Under the pieces are notes generated by a model that was not told where the DNA came from, searched no databases, and saw nothing but the letters and a program-made list of their open reading frames with translations. Shown here one piece after another: positions 7,981 to 16,845 of a DNA stretch of 50,271 bases. The stretch comes from Robiginitomaculum sp. (GTDB taxonomy: Bacteria > Pseudomonadota > Alphaproteobacteria > Caulobacterales > Maricaulaceae): NCBI GenBank assembly GCA_030949705.1, contig JAUZSF010000028.1, positions 1 to 50,271 on the forward strand, given 5' to 3'. The position numbers were made by a program, and so were the translations under genes. Within the stretch, counting starts at the first letter, position 1, and each line of letters begins with the position of its first letter.

Positions 7981-8787
7981 GGTGCTGTCAGACAAAAGCG
8001 AAGTGGTCTCTGAAGTTGCAGATTGTGCGGGCTTCAGGCTGCGACTTGGGTCCATTCAGCCAGCGCCTTTGCTCGGTTTTCCTTGAATGTGGCTCTTGGG
8101 TTTAATTGTCTGTCGTGGTTGAAATGGTTGTGGATGGATGAGTGGATCGAAACGAACTTTTGCAAGGTTGCAAAACTTCTGAATTTGAGCATCGCCCGCT
8201 CTCGTCTACGAAAAGTTTGGTGGGAGTTTTCTGCTCGGTTATTGAGCCAGCGTTTGGTCTGTTGGCAGGATTCATTGCCGATGTTTTTCATGGCAGCCCG
8301 ATATGATTTCAGGCGATCTGTCACAACGGCTTTTAGGCTTGCCATATCGTTTCATGGTTTTCTTCAAAAACTTCAAGGCAGCCTTTCGGTCTCGACGTTT
8401 TGAGACATAGGCTTCAAGAACTTCGCCTTCCTGATCAACAGCCCGCCAGAGGTAATGAAGCTCACCATTAATTTTTACGAAAACCTCGTCCAAGTGCCAG
8501 GCCCAGTTTGAGTAATTTTGGTTCTGAATACGCCGTTTTCTAATTTCTCTTGCGAACATCGGCCCAAACCGGTTCCACCAGAACCTCACCGTCTCGTACG
8601 TGATGTCGATACCACGTTCATGCAGCAAATCTTCAACATTTCGAAGTGAAAGTGGAAAACGGATATACATCATCACCGCAAGGCGAATGATCTCAGGCGA
8701 TGTTTTGAAATAACGGAAGGGGTTTGTCATTGAATGAAGCTACGAAATCACGATTCCACATTCAAGCCGTTTTCCTCTGACAATGCC
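7981..8787 (-). mobile_element. IS6-family insertion sequence (about 807 bp)
   Basis: The transposase fragments inside match the IS6/IS26 family. The left end reads GGTGCTGTCAGACAAAA (7981-7997), and the reverse complement of the right end at 8787 reads GGCATTGTCAGAGGAAAA. The shared core is TGTCAGA followed by an A-rich stretch, giving imperfect terminal inverted repeats. The length fits the family (about 0.8 kb). No 8-bp target duplication is seen (cgccagca on the left, cgtatggc on the right), so the copy is old, rearranged, or was inserted by co-integrate formation followed by deletion. Confidence 0.8.
8034..8730 (-). pseudogene. IS6-family DDE transposase, frameshifted
   Basis: Two overlapping frames together make one IS6 transposase of about 232 residues. 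The first frame (8730 to about 8335) has the N-terminal helix-turn-helix region, YETVRFWW and the first catalytic Asp (WHLDEVFV). The second frame (from about 8330 to 8034) has the second Asp (VVTDRLKSY) and the Glu (NRAENSH). The frames separate at the T4 run 8331-8334 (AAAA on the coding strand), where one extra A explains the shift. IS6 transposases are normally a single ORF, so the copy is probably inactive unless frameshifting rescues it. Confidence 0.88.
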
Positions 8788-8853
8788 CGTATGGCCAAAA
8801 TGTCGCTAAAAACATCCCTGATACGCGGTCTCAGAAACTCCAAAACCCGCTAA

Positions 8854-8871
8854 CCCCCGCAATGTCGGGGG
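8854..8871 (-). terminator. Possible terminator of the tRNA-Ser transcript
   Basis: A perfect 6-bp GC stem (CCCCCG / CGGGGG, 8854-8859 with 8866-8871) and 6-base loop lie 46 bp downstream of the tRNA 3' end on the minus strand. The T tract that follows is interrupted (TTAGCGGGTTTT), so strength is uncertain. Confidence 0.4.
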
Positions 8872-8916
8872 GAATAAACGGAGCGTATAATTATATATAT
8901 AAAACAAAGAGTTGGG

Positions 8917-9006
8917 TGGCGGAGAGACAGGGATTCGAACCCTGGGAACGCGCAAACGCTCAACGGTTTTCGAGACCGCCCCATTCGACCACTCTGGCAC
9001 CTCTCC
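8917..9006 (-). tRNA. tRNA-Ser(CGA)
   Basis: The reverse strand folds as a 90-nt class II tRNA. The 7-bp acceptor (GGAGAGG with TCTCTCC, one G-U pair) is followed by discriminator G and an encoded CCA. The anticodon loop reads CT-CGA-AA, a long variable arm typical of serine tRNAs follows (GCGTTTGCGC region), and the T-loop is GGTTCGAATCC. The anticodon CGA reads UCG codons. Confidence 0.96.
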
Positions 9007-9217
9007 ACATCGGGCGAGGCAAGCTAGCGGCCAGCGCCACAACTGGCAAGCGTGAAGGGCACGCAGGGCGCAGTCATTGCTTGTTTGCTCAAGTGTTCAA
9101 GGGGTGGGGTTTGCCAAGTGTTAACCCTGTACATTATGCGGCCTTTAAGGCTTCTTTGCTCTAATGACGGATCGGTATCAAGTGCATGGTGCCTTTGATA
9201 TTTTAGGTTTGTATGTG

Positions 9218-9770
9218 ATGAAGTTGAATTGGGCATGCCCACCGTTGCGCAGGTTTTTGGGGCGTTTTAGGCGTGCCAAAAAGGGCGCGACCGCAGTGGA
9301 ATTCGCTCTGATTGCCTCACCATTTTTTTTCTTATTGTTTGCCATTGTGGAAATCACCATGGTGTTTTTTTACCTCTACGGCCCTGGATCAGGCCAGCAT
9401 GGAGGTGGCCCGCAAGGTCCGCACGGGCGAATTTCAGACCGCCGGGGCGTCCACTTCGGATTTTGTTGACCAGGTTTGCGCCAAAATGAACAGCCTGATT
9501 GCCTGTAATGGCAATGTCAGTGTGGATATTCGCACATTCGAAGACTTTGGTGATGTCGTGGTCAATGACCCGATTGATGCAAATGGTAATCTGGACAAGG
9601 ATGCCTTTGAGTTTGACCCGGGTGATGCAGGCGACATTGTTCTGGTACGGGTGTTTTACAGCTGGAAGCTGAGCACGCCGCTGATCGGTAATGTTTTTTC
9701 CAATCTTTCCGGTAACCGGCGCCTGATTGTGTCCTCGCTGGCGTTTCGCAATGAACCGTTCGGGGGTTGA
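9218..9770 (+). pseudogene. TadE-like pseudopilin, +1 frameshift at a T7 run
   Basis: Small TadE/TadG-type pilus-assembly protein. The N-terminal part has the basic segment RRAKKG, then the prepilin-like motif GATAVEFALIASPFFFLLFAIVEI, with a conserved Glu after the cleavage Gly and a single membrane helix. The frame breaks at T7 (9365-9371). Removing one T joins VFF directly to TSTALDQASMEVARKVRTG, the usual TadE continuation, giving about 183 residues. The C-terminal half contains two cysteines (about residues 86 and 94) and ends at 9770, one base before the next gene's ATG. The start at 9218 (MKLNW) is chosen because family members have short N-termini; the ATG at 9164 is an alternative. 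It may be a real null, a sequencing error, or rescued by slippage. No other tad/cpa genes are nearby. Confidence 0.8.
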
Positions 9771-9771
9771 G

Positions 9772-10335
9772 ATGGGCACGCGACAAATCTGGCGCGCCTT
9801 AATGGCTCTGCGCAAAGCGGCAAAGCGCCTGCACCGTGATGAGCGCGGTGTTAGCGCCGTGGAATTTGCCCTGATTGCGCCGGTGATGATTGTGATCCTG
9901 TTTGGCGTGATTGAAATCAGCCAGCTATTTGCGGCGGATCGCAAGGTGACCCGCACCACCAGCACGGTGGCGGATCTGGTGGCGCAGGATGACATTATTA
10001 CCGCCGATGAAATGACGGATATTTTTACGGCCTCCGGGGCGATTATGCAGCCCTATGACACTGCGGGTCTGCAAATGCGCGTAAGCAGTGTGGTGATGGA
10101 TGACAAGGGCAAGGTCGCCGTGGACTGGAGCGAGGGCCGCAATATGTCACCGCGGGCCCCCGGTTCGGTGGTGAGTGTACCGGCAGGGATATTACAGACG
10201 AATACCAGCGTCATCATGGCCGAAGTCAGTTACAATTATACCTCGACGCTGGGTACGTTTTTATCGACGCCGATCAAGCTGGGGGAAACGTTTTATCTGC
10301 GTCCCCGTCGGGCGTTGAAAGTAAAGGGGCCATAA
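9772..10335 (+). CDS. TadE/TadG-family pseudopilin-like protein
   Basis: A 187-residue membrane-anchored protein of the Tad (Flp) pilus minor pseudopilin type. After a basic N-terminus it has ERGVSAVEFALIAPVMIVILFGVIEISQLF, a GxxxxEF prepilin-like cleavage signature followed by one helix, and an exported domain. The ATG at 9772 lies one base after the TGA of the frameshifted TadE gene, so the pair are co-transcribed. The last 62 bp overlap the 3' end of pabC on the opposite strand. Orphan TadE-TadG pairs away from the cpaA-F cluster are common in alphaproteobacteria. Confidence 0.85.
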   Translation: MGTRQIWRALMALRKAAKRLHRDERGVSAVEFALIAPVMIVILFGVIEISQLFAADRKVTRTTSTVADLVAQDDIITADEMTDIFTASGAIMQPYDTAGLQMRVSSVVMDDKGKVAVDWSEGRNMSPRAPGSVVSVPAGILQTNTSVIMAEVSYNYTSTLGTFLSTPIKLGETFYLRPRRALKVKGP

Positions 10336-11158
10336 AGTCCGGGGGAGGGATGGTCGTAAAACGCACCGTCCCCAATGGCCCAAAATCCAGCCCCAAAATC
10401 AATTGCACTCCTATAAGCGCATTGGTCATAAAGGCCCCTTTGGCAGCCAGCAGGGCGGTGGGCGGATAATATCCTTCGTGAATTTTCAGGCCCAGATCCT
10501 GGGCCCTTGCCAGCACTCTGGCTCGCATGGTGCCGGGCAGCACAGCCCCGCCAAGCACCGGGGTGAACAGCGCCTTTTCATCCCACCAAAAGAGATTGGC
10601 GACACTGGCGCTGGCAAGGTTGCCATCGGTGTCCAGCATCACCACTTCTTTGCGGCTCTGGTGGCTCTTTTGGTGCAGGCGCGCGGCGACATTGTCGATA
10701 TAAGACAGGGTTTTATGATGGCAGGAAACCGCATTGGCATTACGGCGGATCTGCGACAGGCCCAAAACGGGGGCAGCCTCATAACGGGGCAATCCATTGG
10801 CGATGGTTATCATCATCACCGGTTTTGGATGTGGTGGCAGGTCCAGCCCCCTTGGTCCCGTGCCTCGCGACAGGGTAAGTCGGGCCACGCCTTCTGCAAT
10901 GCCATGGTTTTGCGTCAACGCATTCAAGCCTTGTAATACAGCGCCTTTTTCATAGGGGACCGGCAAGTGCAGGTATTTGGCAGAGGCGTAAAGGCGCGCC
11001 CAATGATCGTCAAAGTGACGGGGCCGCCCGTCCAGGATTTTGATGGTTTCAAACAGGCCATCCCCCAACAGGACGCCACGATCGGTGGCGGTAAATGCCG
11101 GTGTGTCTGCGGGGTATATCTGGTCATTGATCCAGATTTTGTTTGCCGGTTTTCTCAT
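10274..11158 (-). CDS. pabC: Class IV aminotransferase, probable 4-amino-4-deoxychorismate lyase
   Basis: PLP-dependent enzyme (294 residues) that converts 4-amino-4-deoxychorismate to p-aminobenzoate and pyruvate in folate synthesis. Fold-type IV signs are GDGLFETIKI near residue 32, the PLP lysine in SCHHKTLSYIDN, NLFWW and the C-terminal phosphate-binding MTNALIGV. The start overlaps the pabB stop (ATGA), which supports the folate assignment over branched-chain or D-amino-acid aminotransferase. The 3' end overlaps the convergent TadG-like gene by 62 bp. Confidence 0.85.
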   Translation of the reverse strand: MRKPANKIWINDQIYPADTPAFTATDRGVLLGDGLFETIKILDGRPRHFDDHWARLYASAKYLHLPVPYEKGAVLQGLNALTQNHGIAEGVARLTLSRGTGPRGLDLPPHPKPVMMITIANGLPRYEAAPVLGLSQIRRNANAVSCHHKTLSYIDNVAARLHQKSHQSRKEVVMLDTDGNLASASVANLFWWDEKALFTPVLGGAVLPGTMRARVLARAQDLGLKIHEGYYPPTALLAAKGAFMTNALIGVQLILGLDFGPLGTVRFTTIPPPDFMAPLLSTPDGDADKTFPPA

Positions 11159-12498
11159 AGTGTGGCCCCGGCAGCGCGGGCCAGGGCGCGGGCCTTGTCC
11201 AGCATTTCCTGGGCCTCCATGGCCGGATCAGAGTCCGCCACTATGCCGCCCCCGGTCCGAAAGCGCAAATGGTTGCCATCCTGATCTTGGGTATGTTCTG
11301 CAGAGCGGATCAGCACATTAAACTCAGCCCGGCCATGGCTGCTGATATAGCCCAGCGAACCACAATAAGGCCCCCGGGCCGTGCCTTCCATCCGGGCGAT
11401 GATTTCCATGGCCCGTATTTTGGGGGCGCCGGTTATAGAGCCTGCCGGAAAACAGGCGGCCAGAACATCAATTGCGGTTTTTCCATGATCCAATTGCCCT
11501 TCAACGGTCGAGACCAGATGGTGCACATTGGCAAAGGATTGCAAGGCACAGTGTTTGGAAACCTTGACCGAACCGGCCTTGCATACCCGCGATAAATCAT
11601 TGCGCATCAGATCTACAATCATCAGGTTTTCAGAACGATCTTTGGGGCTGGCCAAAAGTTCCTGGGCCAGGGCCTGATCCGCCTGTGGATCTTTGGCCCG
11701 GGGGCGTGTTCCCTTGATGGGTGAGGTTTGCACCACGCCGTGTTCATCCAGAGAGAAGAACTGTTCGGGAGAATTAGAGATCAATACCTGATTGGCGGTG
11801 CGGCGAAAAAAGGCGCCATAGGGGGCGGGGCTTTGGGCACACAGGCGGCGATAATAGGAATACGCATCCTGATGCTGCCCAAGATCGATATGAAATCCCT
11901 GACTGATATTGGCCTGAAATATATCGCCGGCATGGATCAGCCCGATCACCTCTTGCACCTGATCCATGCATTGGGCACGGCTCAGCTGAAAATTGATGGC
12001 GGTTTCTTCTTTGGGCCTCAGGGGGGGCAAGGGGGCTTCGGTCAATTGTTCTGCAAACCGGTTGGCACTGGCCTTGTCGGGGCCAACCACCCAAAGTGAC
12101 CGGGTGTGATGGTCAAAAAGTGCGGCACAAGCATAATAGCCAAAGGCCAGGTCTGGCCAGGGACCATTCCCGTGGCGGGGTACCCGGTCCAGCGCGGCCC
12201 CCAGCTCGTAACTGGCCAGACCTGCATAGCCGCCGACAAAGGGCAAGGGCGGTGCGTTTTCGATGGGCGGCAAGGGGGGCAGGGCGCTTAGCGCTTCTGG
12301 TCCGCTGCGCTCAAATACCTCATCTGGGTGGGCCAGAATGATGGACCATCGGCCATTTTTTTCATGGTCATATCCCGGTCCCAGCAACAGCGCATAAGGC
12401 GCTGTGCTAAGGGGCGCGAAGGCCGATAATGGCTCGCGCCAGGGCAAGGGTATGCAAACGCAAGTACGCGCCTTCACGGGACCAGAAGGGTGTCGCAC
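11155..12498 (-). CDS. pabB: Aminodeoxychorismate synthase component I
   Basis: Chorismate-binding enzyme of folate synthesis, 447 residues. The motif SPIKGTRPRA carries the lysine that marks PabB (anthranilate synthases have PIAGT). The C-terminal chorismate fold is clear in GSITGAPKIRAMEII, RGPYCGSLGYIS and FRTGGGIVADSDP. The glutamine amidotransferase partner (PabA) is not fused and not in the window. The ATG at 12498 overlaps the phosphatase gene by 25 bp. A GTG at 12477 would give a GTGA overlap and is an equally reasonable start. Confidence 0.93.
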   Translation of the reverse strand: MRHPSGPVKARTCVCIPLPWREPLSAFAPLSTAPYALLLGPGYDHEKNGRWSIILAHPDEVFERSGPEALSALPPLPPIENAPPLPFVGGYAGLASYELGAALDRVPRHGNGPWPDLAFGYYACAALFDHHTRSLWVVGPDKASANRFAEQLTEAPLPPLRPKEETAINFQLSRAQCMDQVQEVIGLIHAGDIFQANISQGFHIDLGQHQDAYSYYRRLCAQSPAPYGAFFRRTANQVLISNSPEQFFSLDEHGVVQTSPIKGTRPRAKDPQADQALAQELLASPKDRSENLMIVDLMRNDLSRVCKAGSVKVSKHCALQSFANVHHLVSTVEGQLDHGKTAIDVLAACFPAGSITGAPKIRAMEIIARMEGTARGPYCGSLGYISSHGRAEFNVLIRSAEHTQDQDGNHLRFRTGGGIVADSDPAMEAQEMLDKARALARAAGATL

Positions 12499-13244
12499 AG
12501 GGCCTGCCGGTCAGCATCTGTTACCCCCAATGCATTTTCAAAATAGGCATCCAGCGGGCCGATCACCTCGAAGGCAGCGTGCAGAAAATCGGCCTCCACA
12601 CCCAGCATGGGGCGCAGGGCCTGTGGTTCTACATTTTCGCCGGTCTGTTCGGAAATGCGCTTGGCGATCGAGGGCAATAATGCATCAATATCCACGGCCA
12701 CATTGGTCAACAGATAATCTTCAAATGCTTGATCGTACTCTACGCCCACTGCCAACAGGATCAGGGCCGCCAAAATGCCCGTGCGGTCCTTGCCGGCGGC
12801 GCAATGGATCAATACCGGGTCACCATGGCGCAATTGCTTGAAAACCTGGGAAAATATGTGCTGGTGGTGCGGCTCCATGGGAATGCGCTGATAGGCGCTG
12901 ATCATATAGTCCTGCACTGATTTCACGCTGAGATTGCCTTCGCGCAAAAACTGTAAATGCGGGGCTTCATCATAGCCGCCATGGGCGGTTTCAAACACAT
13001 GAACCGGGGCGGGGTCGGGCAGTATATTGGGCTCGCGTTTGCGCTCGCTGGGCTGGCGCAGATCGGCCAGGGTGTTCAGACCCAGGGCATTGATCTTGGC
13101 CTGATCAGCTTTGGTTGCCCGTGACAAATGTCCCGAACGAAAGAGCAGGCCGGTTTTGACCTTTTGCCCCCCCGGGGTCGTCCAGCCGCCAAAGTCGCGA
13201 AAATTGTGTACGCCTTCCAGCGCCATAAATCGTGGGTGGCTCAT
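12474..13244 (-). CDS. Tyrosine/serine protein phosphatase (IphP-like)
   Basis: A 256-residue dual-specificity-type phosphatase. The N-terminal signature GVHNFRDFGGW and LLFRSGHLSRA, followed by LADLRQPSER, are typical of the bacterial Y_phosphatase3 family. The catalytic P-loop is HCAAGKDRTG (Cys-x5-Arg). No signal peptide is evident, so it is cytoplasmic. It sits inside an operon between amn and pabB, with a 4-bp overlap to amn. Substrates may be phosphoproteins or small phosphate esters; the sequence does not decide. Confidence 0.88.
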   Translation of the reverse strand: MSHPRFMALEGVHNFRDFGGWTTPGGQKVKTGLLFRSGHLSRATKADQAKINALGLNTLADLRQPSERKREPNILPDPAPVHVFETAHGGYDEAPHLQFLREGNLSVKSVQDYMISAYQRIPMEPHHQHIFSQVFKQLRHGDPVLIHCAAGKDRTGILAALILLAVGVEYDQAFEDYLLTNVAVDIDALLPSIAKRISEQTGENVEPQALRPMLGVEADFLHAAFEVIGPLDAYFENALGVTDADRQALCDTLLVP

Positions 13245-14710
13245 CGAAAGGGTGGCTCGTTAAAGGCGCGCAATTTGCGGCTGTGCAAGGCGTTGGTCAC
13301 GTCGGTTTTCAAGATGTTGATGGTTTCAAGACCAATACGCAAATGCTCGTTGATGGAACGCTCATAGAAAATATTGGCCGCGCCGGGCAGTTTGATTTCG
13401 CCGTGTAATGGTTTGTCGGAAACACACAACAAGGTGCCATAGGGCACGCGAAGGCGAAAACCGTTGGCGGCTATGGTGGCCGATTCCATATCGACGGCGA
13501 TGGCACGGGATTTGTTGAACAGGCGCGCTTCGGCGCTGTATCTGAGTTCCCAGTTGCGATCATCCTTGGTTACTACCGTGCCGGTGCGCAGGCGTGATTT
13601 GATCTTTTCGGGGCCCTCGCCGGAAACCCGCCCGGTGGCCACTTGCAAGGCGGTCTGGATTTCCGCCAGCGGCGGAATGGGAATTTCCAGTGGCAAACAG
13701 GTGTCCAGCACGTGATCGTCGCGCAAATACGCATGCGCCAACACATAATCGCCCAGGCGCTGGGATTGGCGCAGGCCGCCACAATGACCAATCATCAACC
13801 AGCATTGCGGGCGCAATACGGCCAGATGATCGGTGGCGGTTTTGGCATTGGATGGCCCCACGCCAATATTGACCAGGGTGACGCCGCGTCCGCCCGCGGT
13901 CTTCAGGTGATAGGCCGGCATTTGATATTTTCGCCATGGGGCCTCGCTAATGCGTTTAACCGCATCGGAGGTGTTTTTATCAATGGTGATAAAGCCGGCG
14001 GCCGAAAAAGAGCTGTATTCGCTGTCATCCTTTTGCACTTCATCCACCGCCCATTTGACGAACTCGTCCACATAACGGTGGTAATTGGTAAAGAGGATGA
14101 ATTGCTGAAAATCTTCGTACGGCGTGCCGGTATAATGGCGCAGCCGAAACAGGGAATAATCTGTGCGGGGCGCATCAAACAGGGATAATGGCAAGGTCAG
14201 GCCGTCGTTTTCCATTTCTCCGTCGGCCAGCTCGTCACCTACCGAAACCAGGTCTGCATAGGGAAATACGCCGGCCAGTTCGCTGGGAGATGCCTTGCCC
14301 ATATCCAGGTCCGCAGCCCCATCCAGCACATAGGAATACGGGATTTCCTGATCCGATGGGCCGATGCGGGTTTCCACATCATAATCAGTAAATAACAGCT
14401 CAAGCTGTTCAATCAGATAGCCGCGAAACAGTTCCGGGTTGGTAATGGTGGTGGCATAGATGCCGGCGGTCGAAAATTTGCCATAGCTGCGCGAAATATG
14501 GGGTGGTGGACCATCCGGGTTATAGATGATTTTCAGTTCCGGATAGGAAAAGGCCCCTTGGGTGCGCGCGGCATTATCGGGGATTTGACCATGTTCAAGA
14601 TAGGCTTTGAGGGCAATGCGCAACCGTTCAACCGAAGCCGTATAATGCTTTGTCAGCGTATCAACGCATTGCGCGGCACGCTGTGCAGCCTCCGTTGATG
14701 ACATACCCAT
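13241..14710 (-). CDS. amn: AMP nucleosidase
   Basis: Hydrolyses AMP to adenine and ribose 5-phosphate in purine salvage, 489 residues, the usual length for the bacterial enzyme. The N-terminal domain (to about 180) contains the conserved SYPEL, SRSYGKF and PIPYSYVLDG-like segments. The C-terminal nucleoside-phosphorylase-like domain has VNIGVGPSNAKTATDHLAVLRP, MIGHCGGLR and VDMESATIAANG, the purine and ribose binding site with Met-Glu. The start MGMSS could be at 14710 or 14704. The stop overlaps the phosphatase start (ATGA), and a small ORF lies 6 bp upstream. Confidence 0.95.
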   Translation of the reverse strand: MGMSSTEAAQRAAQCVDTLTKHYTASVERLRIALKAYLEHGQIPDNAARTQGAFSYPELKIIYNPDGPPPHISRSYGKFSTAGIYATTITNPELFRGYLIEQLELLFTDYDVETRIGPSDQEIPYSYVLDGAADLDMGKASPSELAGVFPYADLVSVGDELADGEMENDGLTLPLSLFDAPRTDYSLFRLRHYTGTPYEDFQQFILFTNYHRYVDEFVKWAVDEVQKDDSEYSSFSAAGFITIDKNTSDAVKRISEAPWRKYQMPAYHLKTAGGRGVTLVNIGVGPSNAKTATDHLAVLRPQCWLMIGHCGGLRQSQRLGDYVLAHAYLRDDHVLDTCLPLEIPIPPLAEIQTALQVATGRVSGEGPEKIKSRLRTGTVVTKDDRNWELRYSAEARLFNKSRAIAVDMESATIAANGFRLRVPYGTLLCVSDKPLHGEIKLPGAANIFYERSINEHLRIGLETINILKTDVTNALHSRKLRAFNEPPFR

Positions 14711-14716
14711 ATTCGC

Positions 14717-14932
14717 TCAATCTTCTTTTTTGACAAACGTAACCGCAAAATATGGTTTGCCTTCAAACAAATCCTTTGGCGGTTCCATGCCATCGATAAT
14801 CTGAAAAACATGAGGCTGGATCCGGCCTTCCATGCGGTATCCGCGGGCCGCCATTTTAGAGCGGTGAAACTCCATGGCAGCTTCGGAAAAGCTTTTGGCC
14901 AAAATAGTTACGCGATCTGGCGTATCAGACAT
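14717..14932 (-). CDS. Small conserved-looking protein of unknown function
   Basis: A 71-residue soluble protein starting MSDTPDRVTILAKSF and ending in acidic/basic KKED. It lies 6 bp upstream of amn in the same direction, with a good ribosome-binding site (GAGGAGAT, just upstream of 14932). I do not recognise the family. The composition (basic helix AAMEFHRSKMAARGYRMEGRI followed by beta-like FAVTFVKKE) suggests a compact alpha/beta fold. Tight linkage suggests a role with AMP nucleosidase. Confidence 0.75.
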   Translation of the reverse strand: MSDTPDRVTILAKSFSEAAMEFHRSKMAARGYRMEGRIQPHVFQIIDGMEPPKDLFEGKPYFAVTFVKKED

Positions 14933-15055
14933 CGATATCTCCTCATTAGCCCGGTCACATGTTCCCGGGGGTGTCCTGTCTCTGTCTAACGCGGAACGTC
15001 TGCGCCGTGAAGGGCGCTGGGTGAGAAAGAGGCGGAAATGAAGAGGCCGGTTGGT

Positions 15056-16639
15056 TCAGGCGATGTGTTGCTTGGGTTCTTTGTGCCGGGCCCGTGAAAC
15101 ACTGGCGGCCCGGGCAATTGCTGTATAGAGCGCTCGTGGATCAATCGGCTTGGAGATATAATCATACATTCCAGCCGCCAGACAGGTTTCGCGGTCCCCC
15201 AGCATGGCATTGGCGGTCATGGCAATAATCGGCGTATCGGCATTCTGGCTGGTCCCGGCCCGCAGGGCCTTGGTCGCGGTCAAACCGTCCATAACGGGCA
15301 TCTGGATGTCCATCAAGATGACATCGAATTGCGCAACCGCGGCCATTTTCAAGGCTTCTTCGCCATGGCCGGCCCAGGAAACTTCGCCGCCTACCGGGCG
15401 CAGGAAAGAGGCCAGAACTCTTTGATTAATGGGGTTATCTTCAACCGCCAATATGCGCACACCCTTGCTTAGGGCTTTGCCTTTGGCATTGCTTTGTGGT
15501 TTTTTCTGAACCTGTGCCGTGGCGGTTTGGGTATTCAGCATCAGGGTGAATATGGTGCCCACATTCGGCGTCGAGCGTACGGTAATATCACCCTTCATCA
15601 AATGAGCCAGTTGGCGCGAAATGGCCAGACCCAGTCCGGTGCCGCCAAAGCGGCGTGTGATTGAACCATCAGCCTGTTCGAAGGTGGAAAACAACCGGCC
15701 CTGCTCTTCTTCTGACATGCCGATGCCGGTATCGCGAACCTCGATAATAATTTGGGTGTCGCTGGTCGAGACTGATTTGGCGCTGACATTGATGGTCACT
15801 TCGCCCTGATCGGTAAATTTGGTGGCATTGGACAACAGGTTGAACAAAATCTGTCGAATGCGAACCGGATCACCTTTGATGGCCGAGGGCACGTCATCAT
15901 CAATTTTGACCTGAAAATTCAGCCCCTTGTCTTCAATATTGGGGCGCCACAACCGTTCCAGCTTGCGCATGACATGACGAATATCAACATCGATATTTTC
16001 AACCTGCAATTTGCCGGCTTCGATTTTGCTCAAATCCAGAATATCATTCAGAACCGACATCAAAACGTCGCCGGCATCCAGCAGGGTTTTGACATTTTCG
16101 CTCTGTTCATCATCCAGATCAGATTTGGCCAGCAAGCCAGCCATGCCCAGCACCGCATTCATTGGCGTGCGCAACTCATGGCTCATCATTGCCAAAAATT
16201 CGGACTTGGCCTTGTTGGCCTCTTCGGCGGCCCGTCTTGCCGCTTCGGCCCGGCGTTGCATGGCCTTGTTCTGGGTGACATCACATAACGAGATCATCAT
16301 GCCATCGCCGTCTACGGGGCCAAATCTGGCTTCGAATACCTTTTCTGATGGCAGTTGAAATTCCAGCATGCCCTTTTTGTGCTGGCGGACCAACTGGGTT
16401 TTTTGCTCGATCGTATCGGCGGAATTGCCCGGGAAAAGATATTCTGCAAATTGGGAAAATGACATTGAAATCAAATCGGTATTGCTGTCAATGCCCAAAA
16501 ATTCAATGGCCTGATTATTGATTTTGGTAACCTTACCACCGGAATCAAATATAATGATGCCTTGCGGAATGTTATCCAGAACGGCGTGCAAATACGCACG
16601 GTGGGTATTCGACTCTGAGGGGTTAAATTGTGCGTTCAC
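15056..16639 (-). CDS. Hybrid histidine kinase: PAS, HisKA, HATPase, receiver
   Basis: Sensor kinase of 527 residues with no membrane segment, so probably cytoplasmic. Domains in order are PAS (about 15-125), HisKA with the phospho-accepting H154 in [11 protein letters not shown], HATPase with N-box NLLSNATKF (about 268), G1 RDTGIGMS and G2 GGTGLGLAI (about 332), and a receiver (about 393-510) with ED acidic pair, phosphoacceptor D444 in [12 protein letters not shown] and the KP pair near YISKP. The start is GTG at 16639. No cognate regulator or HPt gene is adjacent. It resembles the cell-cycle and stress hybrid kinases of alphaproteobacteria, but the signal is unknown. Confidence 0.93.
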   Translation of the reverse strand: MNAQFNPSESNTHRAYLHAVLDNIPQGIIIFDSGGKVTKINNQAIEFLGIDSNTDLISMSFSQFAEYLFPGNSADTIEQKTQLVRQHKKGMLEFQLPSEKVFEARFGPVDGDGMMISLCDVTQNKAMQRRAEAARRAAEEANKAKSEFLAMMSHELRTPMNAVLGMAGLLAKSDLDDEQSENVKTLLDAGDVLMSVLNDILDLSKIEAGKLQVENIDVDIRHVMRKLERLWRPNIEDKGLNFQVKIDDDVPSAIKGDPVRIRQILFNLLSNATKFTDQGEVTINVSAKSVSTSDTQIIIEVRDTGIGMSEEEQGRLFSTFEQADGSITRRFGGTGLGLAISRQLAHLMKGDITVRSTPNVGTIFTLMLNTQTATAQVQKKPQSNAKGKALSKGVRILAVEDNPINQRVLASFLRPVGGEVSWAGHGEEALKMAAVAQFDVILMDIQMPVMDGLTATKALRAGTSQNADTPIIAMTANAMLGDRETCLAAGMYDYISKPIDPRALYTAIARAASVSRARHKEPKQHIA

Positions 16640-16845
16640 AGGTTTCCATCCACCATAATAGTCCGGTCGTTTCTCGATCGGTTCATTTGCTTTTGGTCAT
16701 TATGCCCTGCTTGCACTGAATAAGCGGTTAACTCCGCCGATTACGGTATTCCCGTCCGGTTTTGCCCGGTTTCTGCACCCTGCAGACATTGAATACGAAG
16801 GCAAGCTGTGGTCTATGGAAGCTTGTTTTGACGGAGCCATTGACC

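Noticed and set aside
8806..9042. 78-residue ORF overlapping tRNA-Ser
   Set aside because: It covers the tRNA itself; the coding potential is an artefact of the structured RNA.
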